Source: Brugia malayi (Eukaryota > Nematoda > Chromadorea > Rhabditida > Onchocercidae). Taken from it: a stretch of DNA of 64,000 nt. Made by a program: the position numbers and the translations under genes. The notes beneath the pieces are model-generated. The model saw only the letters and a program-made list of their open reading frames with translations. It searched no databases and had not been told where the DNA came from. The DNA lies in contig NW_025062479.1 of assembly GCF_000002995.4 (NCBI RefSeq), forward strand, positions 9,477,721 through 9,541,720, written 5' to 3'. This document shows positions 1 through 15,699 of this stretch, one piece after another (the first letter of the stretch is position 1; the number at the start of each line of letters is the position of its first letter).

Positions 1-1154
1 TGGATCATATATGGGAGGCCAAGGAGGTGGTAGTGCTTTATGATTTCCATTAGTTTCCAACATATGACTTCGGTCAGAAGAAAAATGCTGCAGGTAATGT
101 GAGCCACTAATAACTCGAAAACACCTGAAACACAAAAAAGTTGGGAGAAAAAAGTAAACTTCGCATAGAATAGCAGATAAAATTTCCGTTCCTTTTCCTT
201 ATTTTCAAAGTTAAGTTTCTACAACTATCATACAATACTCCAAGTATCAAATATTAGAACCAGTACTTCCCTTTTATCTGGTGCACCTTACGTATGAAAG
301 AAATGAAACATACCTGTGATAATTCGCATCCAAATTCAGTTCCGGACGAATTGTCTCAGTCCAGTATGTTTGAGCATCACAAGGAAATGTTAACGTTGTA
401 TCAAAGTCATACACAAATACTAAACCCGACTTTGAGTATAACAAGATTACATGATAATCCTGTAACAAATATTCTAGTAACTAAAAAAAATCTCAAAGAG
501 GACTGCTTAATATGGCTAAGATACAAAAAAAAAAAAATCTCTAAAGATAAAGATTTCAAAATATGTTCCAAAACTAGTCCTAACCCATATCACGTAGTCT
601 CGTCCTGCAGCAGCAGCACGTTGTTTCCACAACGGAACCTAAAAATAATGCATATTATTCAAAAAATCATGGGACAGTTTTGTGAAACACTTCAGTAGAT
701 AATCAAAGCTGATAATTTTTAAAATAAAGCGTCCTCAATTGCAATAAACAAGTGCAAAAATCTATACAAGTAATTGAGCCGTTCATTACCATCCTGTTTT
801 TGTTGGAAATGAATACAGCACTGCAGCAGTTTAGTTCGTCCAATGCAGATACTTTCTTACATAACTTCCAGATATTTTCTTCACTGTAAATACGAAAGGC
901 TCACATGATCTAACAGGATATAACTTAAGCTGTATTGAATTCTAACATTTACAACTTACGAGAAAATGAAGCATTTATTTAAATTACAAATGCATAAGTA
1001 GAAACAATCCCCAAAGATCCGAAAGTGAGGCGATATATTTCGATTTAGGTCTGTTCAATCTACTCCTCGAAAAATGTTCGTACCAATACATTGGTGTATA
1101 GTCGCAGTCATATTTGGAAAGAATAATACAGTCCTTCGTTTCACAATTGGACAT
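1..1154 (-). CDS. NTAQ1: Protein N-terminal glutamine amidohydrolase (partial, 3' end beyond window)
   Basis: This enzyme deamidates N-terminal Gln to Glu, a tertiary step of the Arg/N-degron pathway, in cytosol and nucleus. Exons on the minus strand are 1084-1154, 790-883, 585-638, 314-459 and 1-124, and all phases close. Visible family motifs are the catalytic-Cys segment (CEENIWKLC), the VPLWKQ segment, the eponymous W-DYHV with the catalytic His, VYDFDTTLTFPC with the catalytic Asp, and SSDRSHM followed by PPPWPP. The catalytic Cys codon is split by intron 1 (TG|T), and the WDYHV motif is split exactly at an intron. The start at 1154 is the first ATG, 11 bases after a TTTTTTCAG that looks like a trans-splice acceptor (AG at 1166-1167). 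The last visible residues match the region about 40 residues before the C-terminus of the human protein. It is divergent from TDP2 across about 0.9 kb. An antisense open frame at 294-698 is a shadow. Confidence 0.93.
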
Positions 1155-2071
1155 AATTGATGAACCTGAAAAAAAAATAAGAAAACTACAGTTTTCATTT
1201 ATCGAAGGAAAACACTAAAAAGAAAAAATGGAACTACTAAAATTCAAAAAACTTATAAAAAGATTTTAACACAGAATGCTGCAAATAAAAAAATCACAGA
1301 CTAACCAAGATTTCTAAAAAACTAACAAATCAAAAAAAAAAAAAAAAAAAAAAATACAAATTGAAAAAGTGTGAATTTTGAAAGGACCTCCATTTTATAA
1401 AAAAAAAAAAGGAAAAAATATCTCGAATTGTATAGGAAAAGAAAAACAAATCTATACTGCGGCTGGCTGTGGCTACTCTTACTTCATACCCCAATTTTAA
1501 AAAGCTATATGATCAATTAGTCGTCTGACCTATTGGTCATATTAGCCTTCTCAGTTCTACTAAAAATCTAAACACTATTCTATTAATCTGCAAACTTTAG
1601 AAACCCTACGAAAACCCTATTTTCGGAAGTGTATGGGCCCAAATTAATATTGCTTCAGGTTGGTGGTTAAAAGGCTAAAAATCAAATCCGACACCAACAG
1701 ACTTTCCAGTATTGTTTCTTCGTTCATCTCAGTTGGCAGTGTTACGTGTTATTTTTATTTCGGATAAGGATTAGTTCTTTTGGAAGGAGTTCACGGGATA
1801 AATCTGGGAGGTTTATGATATATTCTTCACTTTTCTTCGAACTTCTTCATTCTTCGTTTTTCAGTTCCTTCATCGATTTAAATTTAACGGTAAAGAAGAC
1901 GGCAAGTTTGTGTTTATTGAAGGTTTAGAATTGAGGAAAGGATAGACGAAGGAAAGTTACAAATCTGTTTTCTAACTTCAAAGGAATCTATTAAAACTTG
2001 CAGTGTCCATTTTCAGACTTTAATTCCACCATAAATTCCTAACCATCCGACCATAATATTCATAACTGAAA
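1155..2071. other. Divergent intergenic region between NTAQ1 and TDP2
   Basis: It is AT-rich with A-tracts near 1334-1354 and 1401-1412. It must hold the 5' ends of both flanking genes. I see no coding exon or RNA gene; the open frame at 1746-1928 has no recognisable protein pattern. Confidence 0.6.
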
Positions 2072-4958
2072 ATGGATACTGTTAACTCGTCAGAGAGCCC
2101 ACAAAAAATTGAATCGAAGGATTATGCGGAGAATTGCAGTTCTGTAAGCTTATTTTATCTTTTGGTTTTTGGTTTAGATGGAATATAGTCAGACTATTTT
2201 TCAAAGTCAAACCGCTCATCTCATCGAGTGACAGCGATCAGTGGGGGAGTGTCACATTAACGAAACATTATGTTATGAATTATGCAAGTTGAAAGAGTGA
2301 CCTTAAATATGGTTACACATCCTAATGCTTAAAGTTGATTGTTCAACTTACTGGCAAATTTAGCAGGATTTTGAGTGTAAGCTCTCCTATAGAAGTATGT
2401 TATGCAGTCATACCTAAGTTCGATTAGGCTACCATCGAGAATGATTTGTGATCCGTATGATCTTGGAGAAATCCGTTACGTTTTATATCACAGCTATCTA
2501 TAATCATCTATCGTAACTTTTCCTTCCGGTTTTTTTGGTGTTTACGGTGTTTCTTTGCAGGAGATAGAACCATCAAATGAGGAATGTGAGGAAGCGTTGA
2601 AAAAGTTTGTTCAAATCACTAAAACGGATGAAGCATGTGCGCACTTTTTTTTGCAAGATTTTAACTGGCAGTTGCAGGCAAGTATCTATGGTCATTTCAT
2701 TTTATAGAAAGGAATAGATAATATTAATGTCCATCACAAATTTCTCTTACCTACTAATAGTCCTGTCCACTGAATCTTAAAATTTTATAATTTCTTCACG
2801 TGCTACATTTATTTCTTTTACTTATTATTTAGCCTGCACTAGATCGTTTCTTCTCATATACACTGGAAACCAAAGGGGAAACTAATTCAACTGAAGCATC
2901 ATCTGAGTTTCCTACAAGTGAACCAAATGACGATTTCTCGCTTACTGTTATGTCGTGGAACATTGATGGTCTTGATGAAAATAATCTTACTATTCGTTTT
3001 ACTGCAGTATGCTACATAATTTCTAAGTTTGTGACACATCTTTTTACAATCTTATTTCTGTTCTTGGCATGGGATTAATTACACTATAGTGATATGGATC
3101 AATAATATGCAGTAGTGCTAAAGGAGATTGAAATGCTGTTCGAAAAGATTTACTCCAAAAAACTGTAACATATTTAGAAGACATGCACAGCCATGATCGG
3201 TCTTTACCAGTGTTCAGTCTTGTCGCTCCCGCAAGAGATGCACTAAGTAATTGAGTGATTCTAATGTTTTCATCTCGCTATATGGCTCAAGAAACATCAA
3301 CCTGGTTTATTAAATAATTTATAAGTAGATTTAGATTTATTAAACAAGTTATAAGTACAACAAGTTACTAGTAGGTACATGTTGCTATGCTCGTTCAATG
3401 TTCACCAAATTTAGGATTTCTGCAGATGTAGTTTTTCTACAAGAAATGACACCAGATTTGGTTCCGCAGGTCAGGAAGAATCTGAGTGGTGAGTACAGTA
3501 TCTTGGTTGCAACTCCAAATTTGCCATATTTTACGGTTGTTCTTCTGAAGCCATTCATCGAGTTAATCTCACATAAAGCGATCCCATACAGACGTTCAGG
3601 AATGGGACGATCAATGCAGCTTGTGGAGGTCGATGAACTTTTGAATTTATATTACCTCTTTGGAAGAAAAATGTTTATAACTTCTTAATTAAGTTAACTT
3701 ACTGACCTTTACTTTTTTGTCTCATATTTTCTTTATCTCTCGTATCCTGAGGCCGTTAATGCATGATCATCTCTTTTTGTCTTGTAGCGTATAAATATGG
3801 TCAAAATGAGTATTAGTGTTCAATATTTTAAATAATACTACTTCTCATCAATCGACAGTTCCATTAATGTTTGATAGTTTGCATTTTTAATGTTGTGTTC
3901 TACTATTTTTTTTTTCTCAGACTTCATTACGGGGACGCAAAGTGATGCTGCTAAATACACATCTAGAAAGTATGAAGGAACATTCTGATATAAGACTCAC
4001 ACAAATCCAAGAATGTTTCAAACAGCTGGTTGAATGGGATGATGGCAAAACTGTTATCGTTTTTGGAGGTGATCTAAATGCTCGTGATAGTGAGGTAAAT
4101 AATCTCACGTCTTGTTTTCCTAATACACTTAGCTTTTTTCTCATTCTAAGAGAACTTGTATCAGATATTCTGGTAATTCTGGTATCTTTGGCTTCTTATC
4201 ATTCTTGTCGCTGTGATTTCAAGTATCGATGCTAAAACAATTTTTCTATTTTATGCTCGTTTTTTTTTTTTGGTAGGAAGAGTTTAAAGTGTCTTGAATA
4301 TCTCACATATATAAAATAATTTTCTTTGTCATTTTTGTTAATATCTTTTAAATAAGTGATCATTCTAAAATATAGATTTGCGAACTTCCTCCTGGATTCG
4401 AAGATGCGTGGATTGCCGCAGGATCGAGACCAAAATTCAGGTTTACTTGGGATACTTTGCTGAATAACAATAAAGTTACTGGAAAAGCTCGATGCCGTTT
4501 CGATCGCATTATCTACAAAAGGTGTGTTGAGACTTTTAGATGACCTCAAAGACTATTGTTTTATCTTTGTCGTTAACGACATCGATGACAAGCAATATAG
4601 TATGCCCTATTTTGTATATAATTTCATTGGGGGATTCATAGAAAGTCTTTCTCACTATTGGTCGTTAGGTTACTATAAACTTTTATGAGCAATGTAAATC
4701 ATTAATTCTGTATAGTATTTTGTTACCAAAGGGTTAACGATTAGAAGTGCTAATATATTAATGCACAACTAATTAGACCTGAAAATTCTGACAAACACTT
4801 TTTATTCCAAATGATTACTTATTGAATTGTACATTTTTTGCTGTTCTAGTGCTGGCATCTTCTCAGGAGTGGATTTTTCGCTTGAAGGGCAGAATAGAAT
4901 CCGTACTTCACTTTGCTTTCCAAGTGATCACTGGGCTATTCTTGTTCATTTTCACTGA
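2072..4958 (+). CDS. TDP2: Tyrosyl-DNA phosphodiesterase 2
   Basis: TDP2 removes 5'-phosphotyrosyl adducts left by abortive topoisomerase II; it is an Mg-dependent enzyme of the exonuclease-endonuclease-phosphatase fold. Exons are 2072-2143, 2561-2677, 2833-3026, 3415-3628, 3921-4094, 4376-4521 and 4850-4958, 1026 bases giving 341 residues (human 362). An N-terminal UBA-like segment contains TDEACAHFFLQDFNWQLQ. The four catalytic motifs follow in order: SWNIDGLDENN (Asn), VVFLQEM (Glu), FGGDLNARDSE (Asp/Asn) and FPSDHW (His). Chain lengths between motifs equal the human ones where I counted, which fixes the junctions. Intron 2 appears to be GC-AG (CAG|GCAAGT): only this donor keeps LQ|PALDRFF in frame. 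The start is the first in-frame ATG, with no obvious trans-splice acceptor close by. All catalytic residues are present, so it should be active. Confidence 0.95.
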
Positions 4959-7703
4959 TCTCTTGTTCCCAGATTATGTTCTCGGATTATGCAATTCAAA
5001 AAGCTGAACCATAGGCACTTGATTTGGTAAGATAACTTTTATATTCACTGCAGTGCTTCTGGATTTTTTGCAGAATGTTTGCATTATTGTCAGTTACTTT
5101 TACTAAAAACTGATTTATGCTTTACTTAATGTAATTCGATAAATGTAAATGTGTATTAAACAGTGTCCTATTTCCTATAATATATATTCCTACTGCTGTA
5201 CTTTGTTAACCCTCAAATGAGATTAACGTAAATATATTTTTTTAAAAAATATTGGAACTTGAAAGTGTAATTAGTAATATTGCGCTGGTACTTGTGTTGT
5301 GCATTTAAGTAAGTTTTATCGGAATTTCTTTTTCGATAAATTATAAGATCATTGTCATGTATTCTTCAGATATATTTTTTATAACTAATTTAGTATCTTA
5401 TGCTTCTGTTTCCTGTTTCAATTTCAGTTGTTCTTCAGGGGGCCGTTATTTCCGTCTAACTGATACAAGAGTATCATATTTGTGCTTCATGCTGTCTGGA
5501 TTCATATTTTTGTCACTTTTAGTAGTCAGTATTTAAAACATTTTCACTAACGGTCTGGAAAGATTTGGACAAGGAAATATATTGATGGAGGTTATTCGTT
5601 CTAGTCTGCAACGAGATTCCCTTTTTTGTATAGCTGATTTACTGTTCCTTAATGTTTATCATTCATATGAGTGTTTGAATAACTTTTAATCACCTTTACG
5701 TTTTTGAGTTGATATTAGTTATTTCGTTGTCTCTTTTGAACTTATTAGAAATCTCGAAACTCTGCTACATCTGTATTTTCTCAAGTATAATCTTGTCCGA
5801 TGCAAAATCATTGTCTTGCGGACTATTAATAGTGCTTTTATTGGGCTTAGTTCATTTACTAGCCTGATTATGTAAATTTATTGTCATTTCAACTAGTTTT
5901 AAAACGGTGTTATTTGTGTTTGTTTTCATTTCTCCTCACATTTAAATAAAAACGCTCCCTAAATATTGTTAGTAAACATTCCGAGAGATAGTTTGCTGGA
6001 TCCATCAGGAAGAATGTAGAAAATTATAGCTTGTGTTGAGTCTTCACGTTTTATTAATTTTAAATTAAGAGTGCAACTGGTATTGCTTTACACGGGTGTC
6101 ATTTGTGTTTATTTTCATTTTTCTCTCATAGTTTGAAAAAAAAAAGACTTTCTAAATACTGTTAGTAAACATTCCGAAAGATAATTCACTAAGATCTATC
6201 AGGAAGAATGTCCGAAATTATGGTTTATGTTGAGTCTTCACTTTTTATTTACTTTAAATTAAGTACACAATTATTTGATTGGAAAAATGTCAGAAATTCA
6301 CGAGGGATTTCGTTAGCTATATCTGGAGATTTATGCGCAAGAAGTTCCTTCTTCTGATAATGTACTGCGGTATCACCTTGAGCGAAATCCATGAAGATTT
6401 TGAACATCCAAAACTTTGTATGTTGAATTTTTGTATCCGTCAGTCTTCATTAGGTAATACAATTATTTCTTTCGACTGCGAAAATGATTTTATCAGTTGT
6501 GAAATTTGCAGCTGATGTTGATTGACTTTTAGCACGCGGGATTTTGGTTGTTTGACTTAGCTGAGCGAATAATGAGTGTGATCATTTTGTCTGTAATACG
6601 AATTGATAATGCATTGATTAAGAACAGAATTCGTCATATTGGTTGCTAAACGTTTTTAGGAATAATGATTTTGTTTTAAAGAAAGATGTGGAAAATTATC
6701 TAAATGAGTTGTAGAGAATTGGGACTTTATTATTGCTCGTTTTTTTCCCTGCGTTAGCAGCATCTGACACTATTGTTTTGATTTTTCTGACATTTTTGTC
6801 CATTGTTACTATTCTAAAATACAGGCAGTGAACGGATTCAGTTGCTGATTTCACTAGAAATTAAAAAAAAAATTTGAAACAAAGTGGTTGTAGAAGAAAA
6901 AAATTTGTAGTGAAAAATTTTGATAAATAAACATGAAACTGCTAAGCAAAATATCGTTATATTAACGAAAGAATAACTCTGAGAATTATGAATAGGTTCA
7001 ATTTGAAATTTCTTGACTTCATGATGATATGATGTAGTCATCAATTCTTTATAACATTGTAAACAAACAGTAATTTTACAGATCTTGTAGTTTTATTAAA
7101 CTGAATTCCAAAGAATTCGTATCGTAATTCAGGTGATTAAAGAAGAGGATATAGTTGAAGAAAGCAGTATTGTTAATTCTTTCATCCAATTGATGCTGCT
7201 AAGCACTGCATAGTTGTTACTTGAAGAATAGCTTTTATACATGTTGAATTAAACTATTTATTTACTTTACAGCTATTTTAAAATATATATTTATAAGAAT
7301 TTCTCAGGTGATATGAGAAAAAGAGTTGAAGAAAAAAGTGGAGTAGAGTGTTTGGAGAAGATAGTTGAAATTGTACTACAGGCTGGTTTTATCTGTCTGT
7401 AGTTTCGTTTCTGTTTGTCCACACTGTCAACGTAACAGCGATATTGCATACATCACATCTATAGCAAAGTGAATAGAGAGAAGTGTTTAAGAGACAGCTT
7501 GGCTTAGCATTCATTTTGCTTGCTTTTAACATTTGGCTGGATTCATACATTAAAATTGTACGAAGTATTATCATCTATTTGTCATTAAATCGATGATTTC
7601 CTTTTCCTAAATATCAGTTCGTTATTTATTATCTCATCTGCATACAAATAAAATTCATTCTCATTTTATTATTACTATTATTACCACTAATATTATTAAC
7701 AAC
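4959..7703. other. Gene-poor stretch downstream of TDP2
   Basis: About 2.7 kb lie between two same-strand genes. Apart from the two diverged direct copies at 5904-6274 (listed separately) I find no coding exon. The open frames at 6279-6515, 6838-7044 and 7389-7574 lack splice-consistent continuation and recognisable motifs. Confidence 0.6.
5904..6274 (+). repeat. Diverged tandem duplication, unit about 188 bp
   Basis: Copy 1 (about 5904-6080) and copy 2 (about 6092-6274) share an ordered series of near-identical blocks: GGTGTyATTTGTGTTTrTTTTCATTT, then taAATAcTGTTAGTAAACATTCCGArAGATA, then ATCAGGAAGAATGT, then GTGTTGAGTCTTCAC-type sequence, and finally TTTAAATTAAG. Copy 2 carries an added A-tract. 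I see no coding potential or terminal inverted repeats, so the nature of the unit is unknown. Confidence 0.85.
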
Positions 7704-10700
7704 ATGTATCCTCTCTACCTGTATTATTATTCCTACCAATTACCACTCCTTATAATTTTTCATTTTTTAAATATTTTTCCATTTTCGCTTACTCAATGTC
7801 CACCATTGCAATCACCTTGCCGTTGTGCACCATCTATTCACGAGCCTATCGCTATTATTTGTGAAAATGCATCTACTTTATCCGATGTATTAACTGCCAT
7901 AACGGAAGCACGAAGTGTTACAGTATGTCATTGTTTATTGATGTTATTTCAATTATATATATAACTGAACGCTTTACAGTTCATTTCTTAAATGAAATCA
8001 AAGATCATTATCACTATAAACCAATTCGTTATTCCTTTGTTATACTCCATTTTTTTGAAACAATGAATTCTTTACCTAAATCTCAAATAGTAAATGTACA
8101 CCTGTCTTCATTGTAAATCCCAGCCCACTTTCTACATCCTTAAAAGTCTTCCCTAATCAGTTAATAAAAAAAGACATGATCGATGGCAGTCTTCTCTTCC
8201 TCCTCTTCATCAGTACCATTTATTCCGTCGCTGTTTCAATTATTCGGTTCCATATTGTATCGATTCACATTTATTGTCGCGAAATTTTATTATCGTAAAA
8301 TTTTATTGACTGTCATATAATACACATACTATTTGAGGTTTAGATAAAGGATTCATTGTTTCAAAAAATGGGATATAACAAAGGAATAACGGATTAGTTT
8401 ATAGTGATGAATCATTAGCATTATTCTAAATACTTTGGGTGTAATAAATTTTTTTTTCGATTTTCAACTATCTCTATTTTAATCAATCATATAATTTCCA
8501 AAAAACCTTTTTGAAATTCTTGAAATTTGGGAAATTTATTAATTTCATCAAAAACTTTGAAATTCTATATTTTATTTAATCAATTAGAAAAGGTTTTCTT
8601 TTAAGACAAAAATTTATTATTTCTTTACCTTTAAAATTTGATCATATTCAAACAATTCAATAGATAATATCATTTCATTATTTCAGATAGCTGTTCTCCA
8701 TATAACAAATACCGTAATTCCAAGCCTTCCAGCCTCTACATTTCATGATTTTACGATTTCACGACTAGTGCTAAATCGATGCAATCTAAATCAAATAGAT
8801 GATAATGCATTTGCTGGAGCAAGTCTTGATAAGTTGGTCGACTTGGACCTTTCCGATAATCAGCTAGGTGCAATACCAGCAACTGGTGTTCCACGTTTAA
8901 CTAATCTCAGGAAACTATCCCTGAATCGAAATCGCATTAGTAAACTGCATTCTAATTCATTCATAAACTATAAATCACGAGATGTACTGCAGAAATTGGA
9001 ATTAGCTGGAAATCGACTTACGGATCAAACTCTTGATGATTCACTTATTTTCAGACCATTACGTTCCTTGCAACAACTAAGCCTGGAAACTAATGCATTG
9101 AATATCATCCCATCTGCCTCATTAGTTAATCAGCGAGAGACATTGATTAATCTGAATTTAGGTTTGAATCAAATTAATGAAGTTCCTGTTGGTACCTTAG
9201 ATTTTCCAAATCTTAATTCACTTTCACTTGAATTTAATGGCATTTCACAAATCATTCCGCAAGCATTTCAAGGAATTCCTAATCTGCAACATTTATATCT
9301 TACTGGTAACAAATTTCCTTCCTGGAAACCTGAAATGTTCACATTCGTCCCACATTTGCTAACCTTAGGTATTGGTGAAACTCCAATTGCCGTGATACCA
9401 TCAAACGCTTTTCAGGTAATTGCAACAAATTTGTTAGCTAAAAACAACAATTAGTTCTTTCATCTTTATTACTTGAAAGTACTAATTGCATCCACTGTAT
9501 TTTTAACTTCACTTTTTGTTCTGATTGTTTTCTTTTATTAATTATCACTGTTATATATTTTGATATCTTTTCCTCCATTCTTTTAAGTCATACTTTTTAT
9601 TATCCTATTCTATCTAATTCATTACTTTCATAATTATCTAGCCATGAAAATTAAAATGTATTTATATTTGCTCCATTCATTTGTCATCCAGTTTATATTT
9701 TTTCATTATTTAATTCTTTCTATTGACTTTTACTGTTCTATTTTCAAGTGATTACTTCTATGTTTAGCATTGTATTGTTTTGTCATGAACAACATTTGAA
9801 AACAAATTATATATCACAATTAAATTTGAACTCAAGTTATAAATTATATATCGTAGTGCAATTTGAACTTGAATTACATCATCTTTTATCAAACTAAGTT
9901 ATTCGATAATTTACAAAAATTATTCACCACTGAAATTTATGTTGAAATCATAAAACTTACACAAATTAATTGCAGTATATATCTAAGTTAATACGTTTGG
10001 AAATGTCCGAAGCAGCTGTTGATACAATTGAGCGAGGTGTTTTTCAGAGAACACCAAATATTCAAGCAATTATTCTGAATAAAAATCGTCTTTCTGTGTA
10101 AGTTGGAATTGTCTATTTTTTCATAAATTGATGAAAAGTTTAACATATAACTTCTCGAAAGAGAATAAGAATTAAAAATAATCCACAATATCTTTGAACT
10201 AATCTTCCAATAATAACATTTGACTAAAACAATACATCAAACATTCTCTCAATTTTAGCTTCTAAGTGAATTACCAAAATCCAGTTCAATATTGTATAAC
10301 ATATTGGTAAAGAATTTAAGTTTTAGCTTTATTTCCTTTTCCAGGATACGATCCGACTACTTTAAAGGTTTGGATCATTTGTATTCAGTGAATCTAGGCG
10401 GCAATCGCATTGATACTTCGGAACCACTCGCTTTTGCAAATCTTCCACAAATGAATCATCTTGATATCAGGTTTTCTCTAAATTTTCCAAAATTTTAATT
10501 TGTGGTTATAGAAGTTTAGATTCAAAATTAGGTATTATTTAAAATTTGAATGGTGCATAATCTATTCAAAATGTTTAATTAATTTATGATAATAATAACC
10601 GAATAAAAAAAATGCTTTGTCCGCTTCCCCACTCATCAGAATAATTAATTTTAATAATTCTCATCAGAATAATTAATTTTAGTTTCAATCAGCTCCAAAC

Positions 10701-11549
10701 GCTACCAGATAACACATTTACAAATTCATTTTTACCGGCTCCGAATGAACGGCGTATTATGTACGTATGTGGCAATCCTTGGTTATGTGATTCAGCTTTG
10801 GAGTGGTTTCGGACTTATCTCCGAGAAAATGTTGATATTGACATCGATAAACCTGGATGCACTACTGCTTGTATCGATAATATTAACGGTTGTCCCTCAG
10901 TTGGTACTCCGTTACGAGCTGTGGATCACTGTCCTGCCAACGACCTACCTCTTCCATTAACCGGCAATGCGCTATCATTCGTTGGCTGGATTATTTTAGG
11001 TTGATATTCTCAAAATTTATGTGTAAAATACTGCCGTAACAATCAAGTTATTTCTTTGGTTCTGGACCTATTTCGGATTAAAATGCTCTTTATTCGATAT
11101 TACTGCTGTTCCCAAATTTTGCTTCTTTTTAACCTCAAACATACTTTAATGCTAAAGTTTTATATTTTCCAGCTGTCATAATGACAATTTTATTGATCAC
11201 TATATGTTTAATGACACTAGTCCGCTATGGAATATCACTTAGAAGGAAAAAAATGAAGGATCAAGAAGCGCTGGAAAACGAACAGAGGATTATGTCCATA
11301 ACAGGTTCTTTAATATACGAGACATCATAAATCCTGCCACTCGAAAGGGATAATGCAAGATAGGGAATTATTTGTCTAAAAATAACTAAATAAGCATTAA
11401 ATTTCAGATCTGATAAAACATTGTCGCGTTTTTCAGGAAGTGGTGTGCCATCAGTAATAACTCAATCTTATTTGCCGCCGCCAACAGTAGATCTCGATTT
11501 ACCTCCAGCTCACAGTTTAGATGAAACACCAACTAACTACTTGTATTAA
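7704..11549 (+). CDS. Single-pass membrane leucine-rich-repeat protein (eLRRon type)
   Basis: Exons 7704-7922, 8687-9415, 9976-10097, 10345-10470, 10683-10999, 11173-11304 and 11437-11549 give 585 residues. A hydrophobic N-terminus (about 1-30) can serve as signal peptide. An LRR N-cap follows (CPPLQSPCRCAP), then a run of roughly 12 repeats of the LxxLxLxxNxI/L kind (for example LVDLDLSDNQL, LRKLSLNRNRI, LNSLSLEFNGI). A cysteine-rich C-cap begins CGNPWLCDSALEWF. One membrane helix (FVGWIILAVIMTILLITICL) is followed by a basic stop-transfer and a short Pro-rich tail ending NYLY. Such extracellular LRR proteins (LET-4, EGG-6, SYM-1, LRON in C. elegans) act in apical matrix and epithelial integrity; which member this is I cannot tell. 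Junction phases all close. Intron 4 ends in a duplicated acceptor region. Confidence 0.88.
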
Positions 11550-11671
11550 TTTCCTACCATAAACAAAATTCAAGTTGAGAACAGAAGACCTAATACAATC
11601 TTTTTATTTAAGAAACCCATGATCAATACCGGGCACACTGCATAAACCCATATCAGTTTGGCACTAGAAAA

Positions 11672-11758
<87 letters not shown>

Positions 11759-12230
11759 ATAACGACACACGTAATAGAAAAGCGATATTTTCATTTACGG
11801 CTAACATTATAAAAACTATGGAATTTTGCATAACTAGCAATGATTCCGCAACGATACTAACAATGATTTAGCAAAAAAGCATAACAGCAAATCCTCAAGA
11901 AACAGTTTGGGTGAAATCACCACACCACTCAAGCATCTTAATCAAAAAACAAGTACAGAAGGAACTATATTCATCCCAGGAACAATACAGAGAGATAGAA
12001 TGAAACTTCTTGCCGAAGTTAGGAATGCAGATCTTGGATGGCCAATTCAAAATCATATTTCCCAGCCATAAGTCGAGAAGTATATTGTATAAAAGATGAG
12101 ATATATTCAGTCCAATGAAATTCTAGATAGTTATAATGTTGATAGTAAAACTATGCTGGGAATCGTGATAAAGGAATGGAAAAGGTCTAGTAATATATGA
12201 TTTGCAGGGACATATACAACGATAAAAATG
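11550..12230. other. Convergent spacer between the LRR protein and copine
   Basis: It contains the 3' ends of two convergent genes and a long TA microsatellite. I see no further coding signal. Confidence 0.6.
11673..11755. repeat. (TA)n microsatellite
   Basis: About 41 uninterrupted TA dinucleotides. It produces a meaningless open frame of alternating Tyr/Ile on the minus strand (11570-11794). The exact length is likely polymorphic and prone to assembly error. Confidence 0.97.

Positions 12231-15699
<3,469 letters not shown>

Noticed and set aside
294..698. 134-codon plus-strand open frame
   Set aside because: It is antisense to three NTAQ1 exons that match the family residue by residue; it has no motif of its own.
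1746..1928. 60-codon open frame upstream of TDP2
   Set aside because: Ser/Phe/Leu-rich chance frame with no splice continuation; it lies in the NTAQ1/TDP2 divergent spacer.
6279..6515. 78-codon plus-strand frame next to the duplicated unit
   Set aside because: No domain, no splice partner and no similar frame in the other repeat copy.
11570..11794. Minus-strand frame made of alternating Tyr and Ile
   Set aside because: It is a translation of the (TA)n microsatellite.
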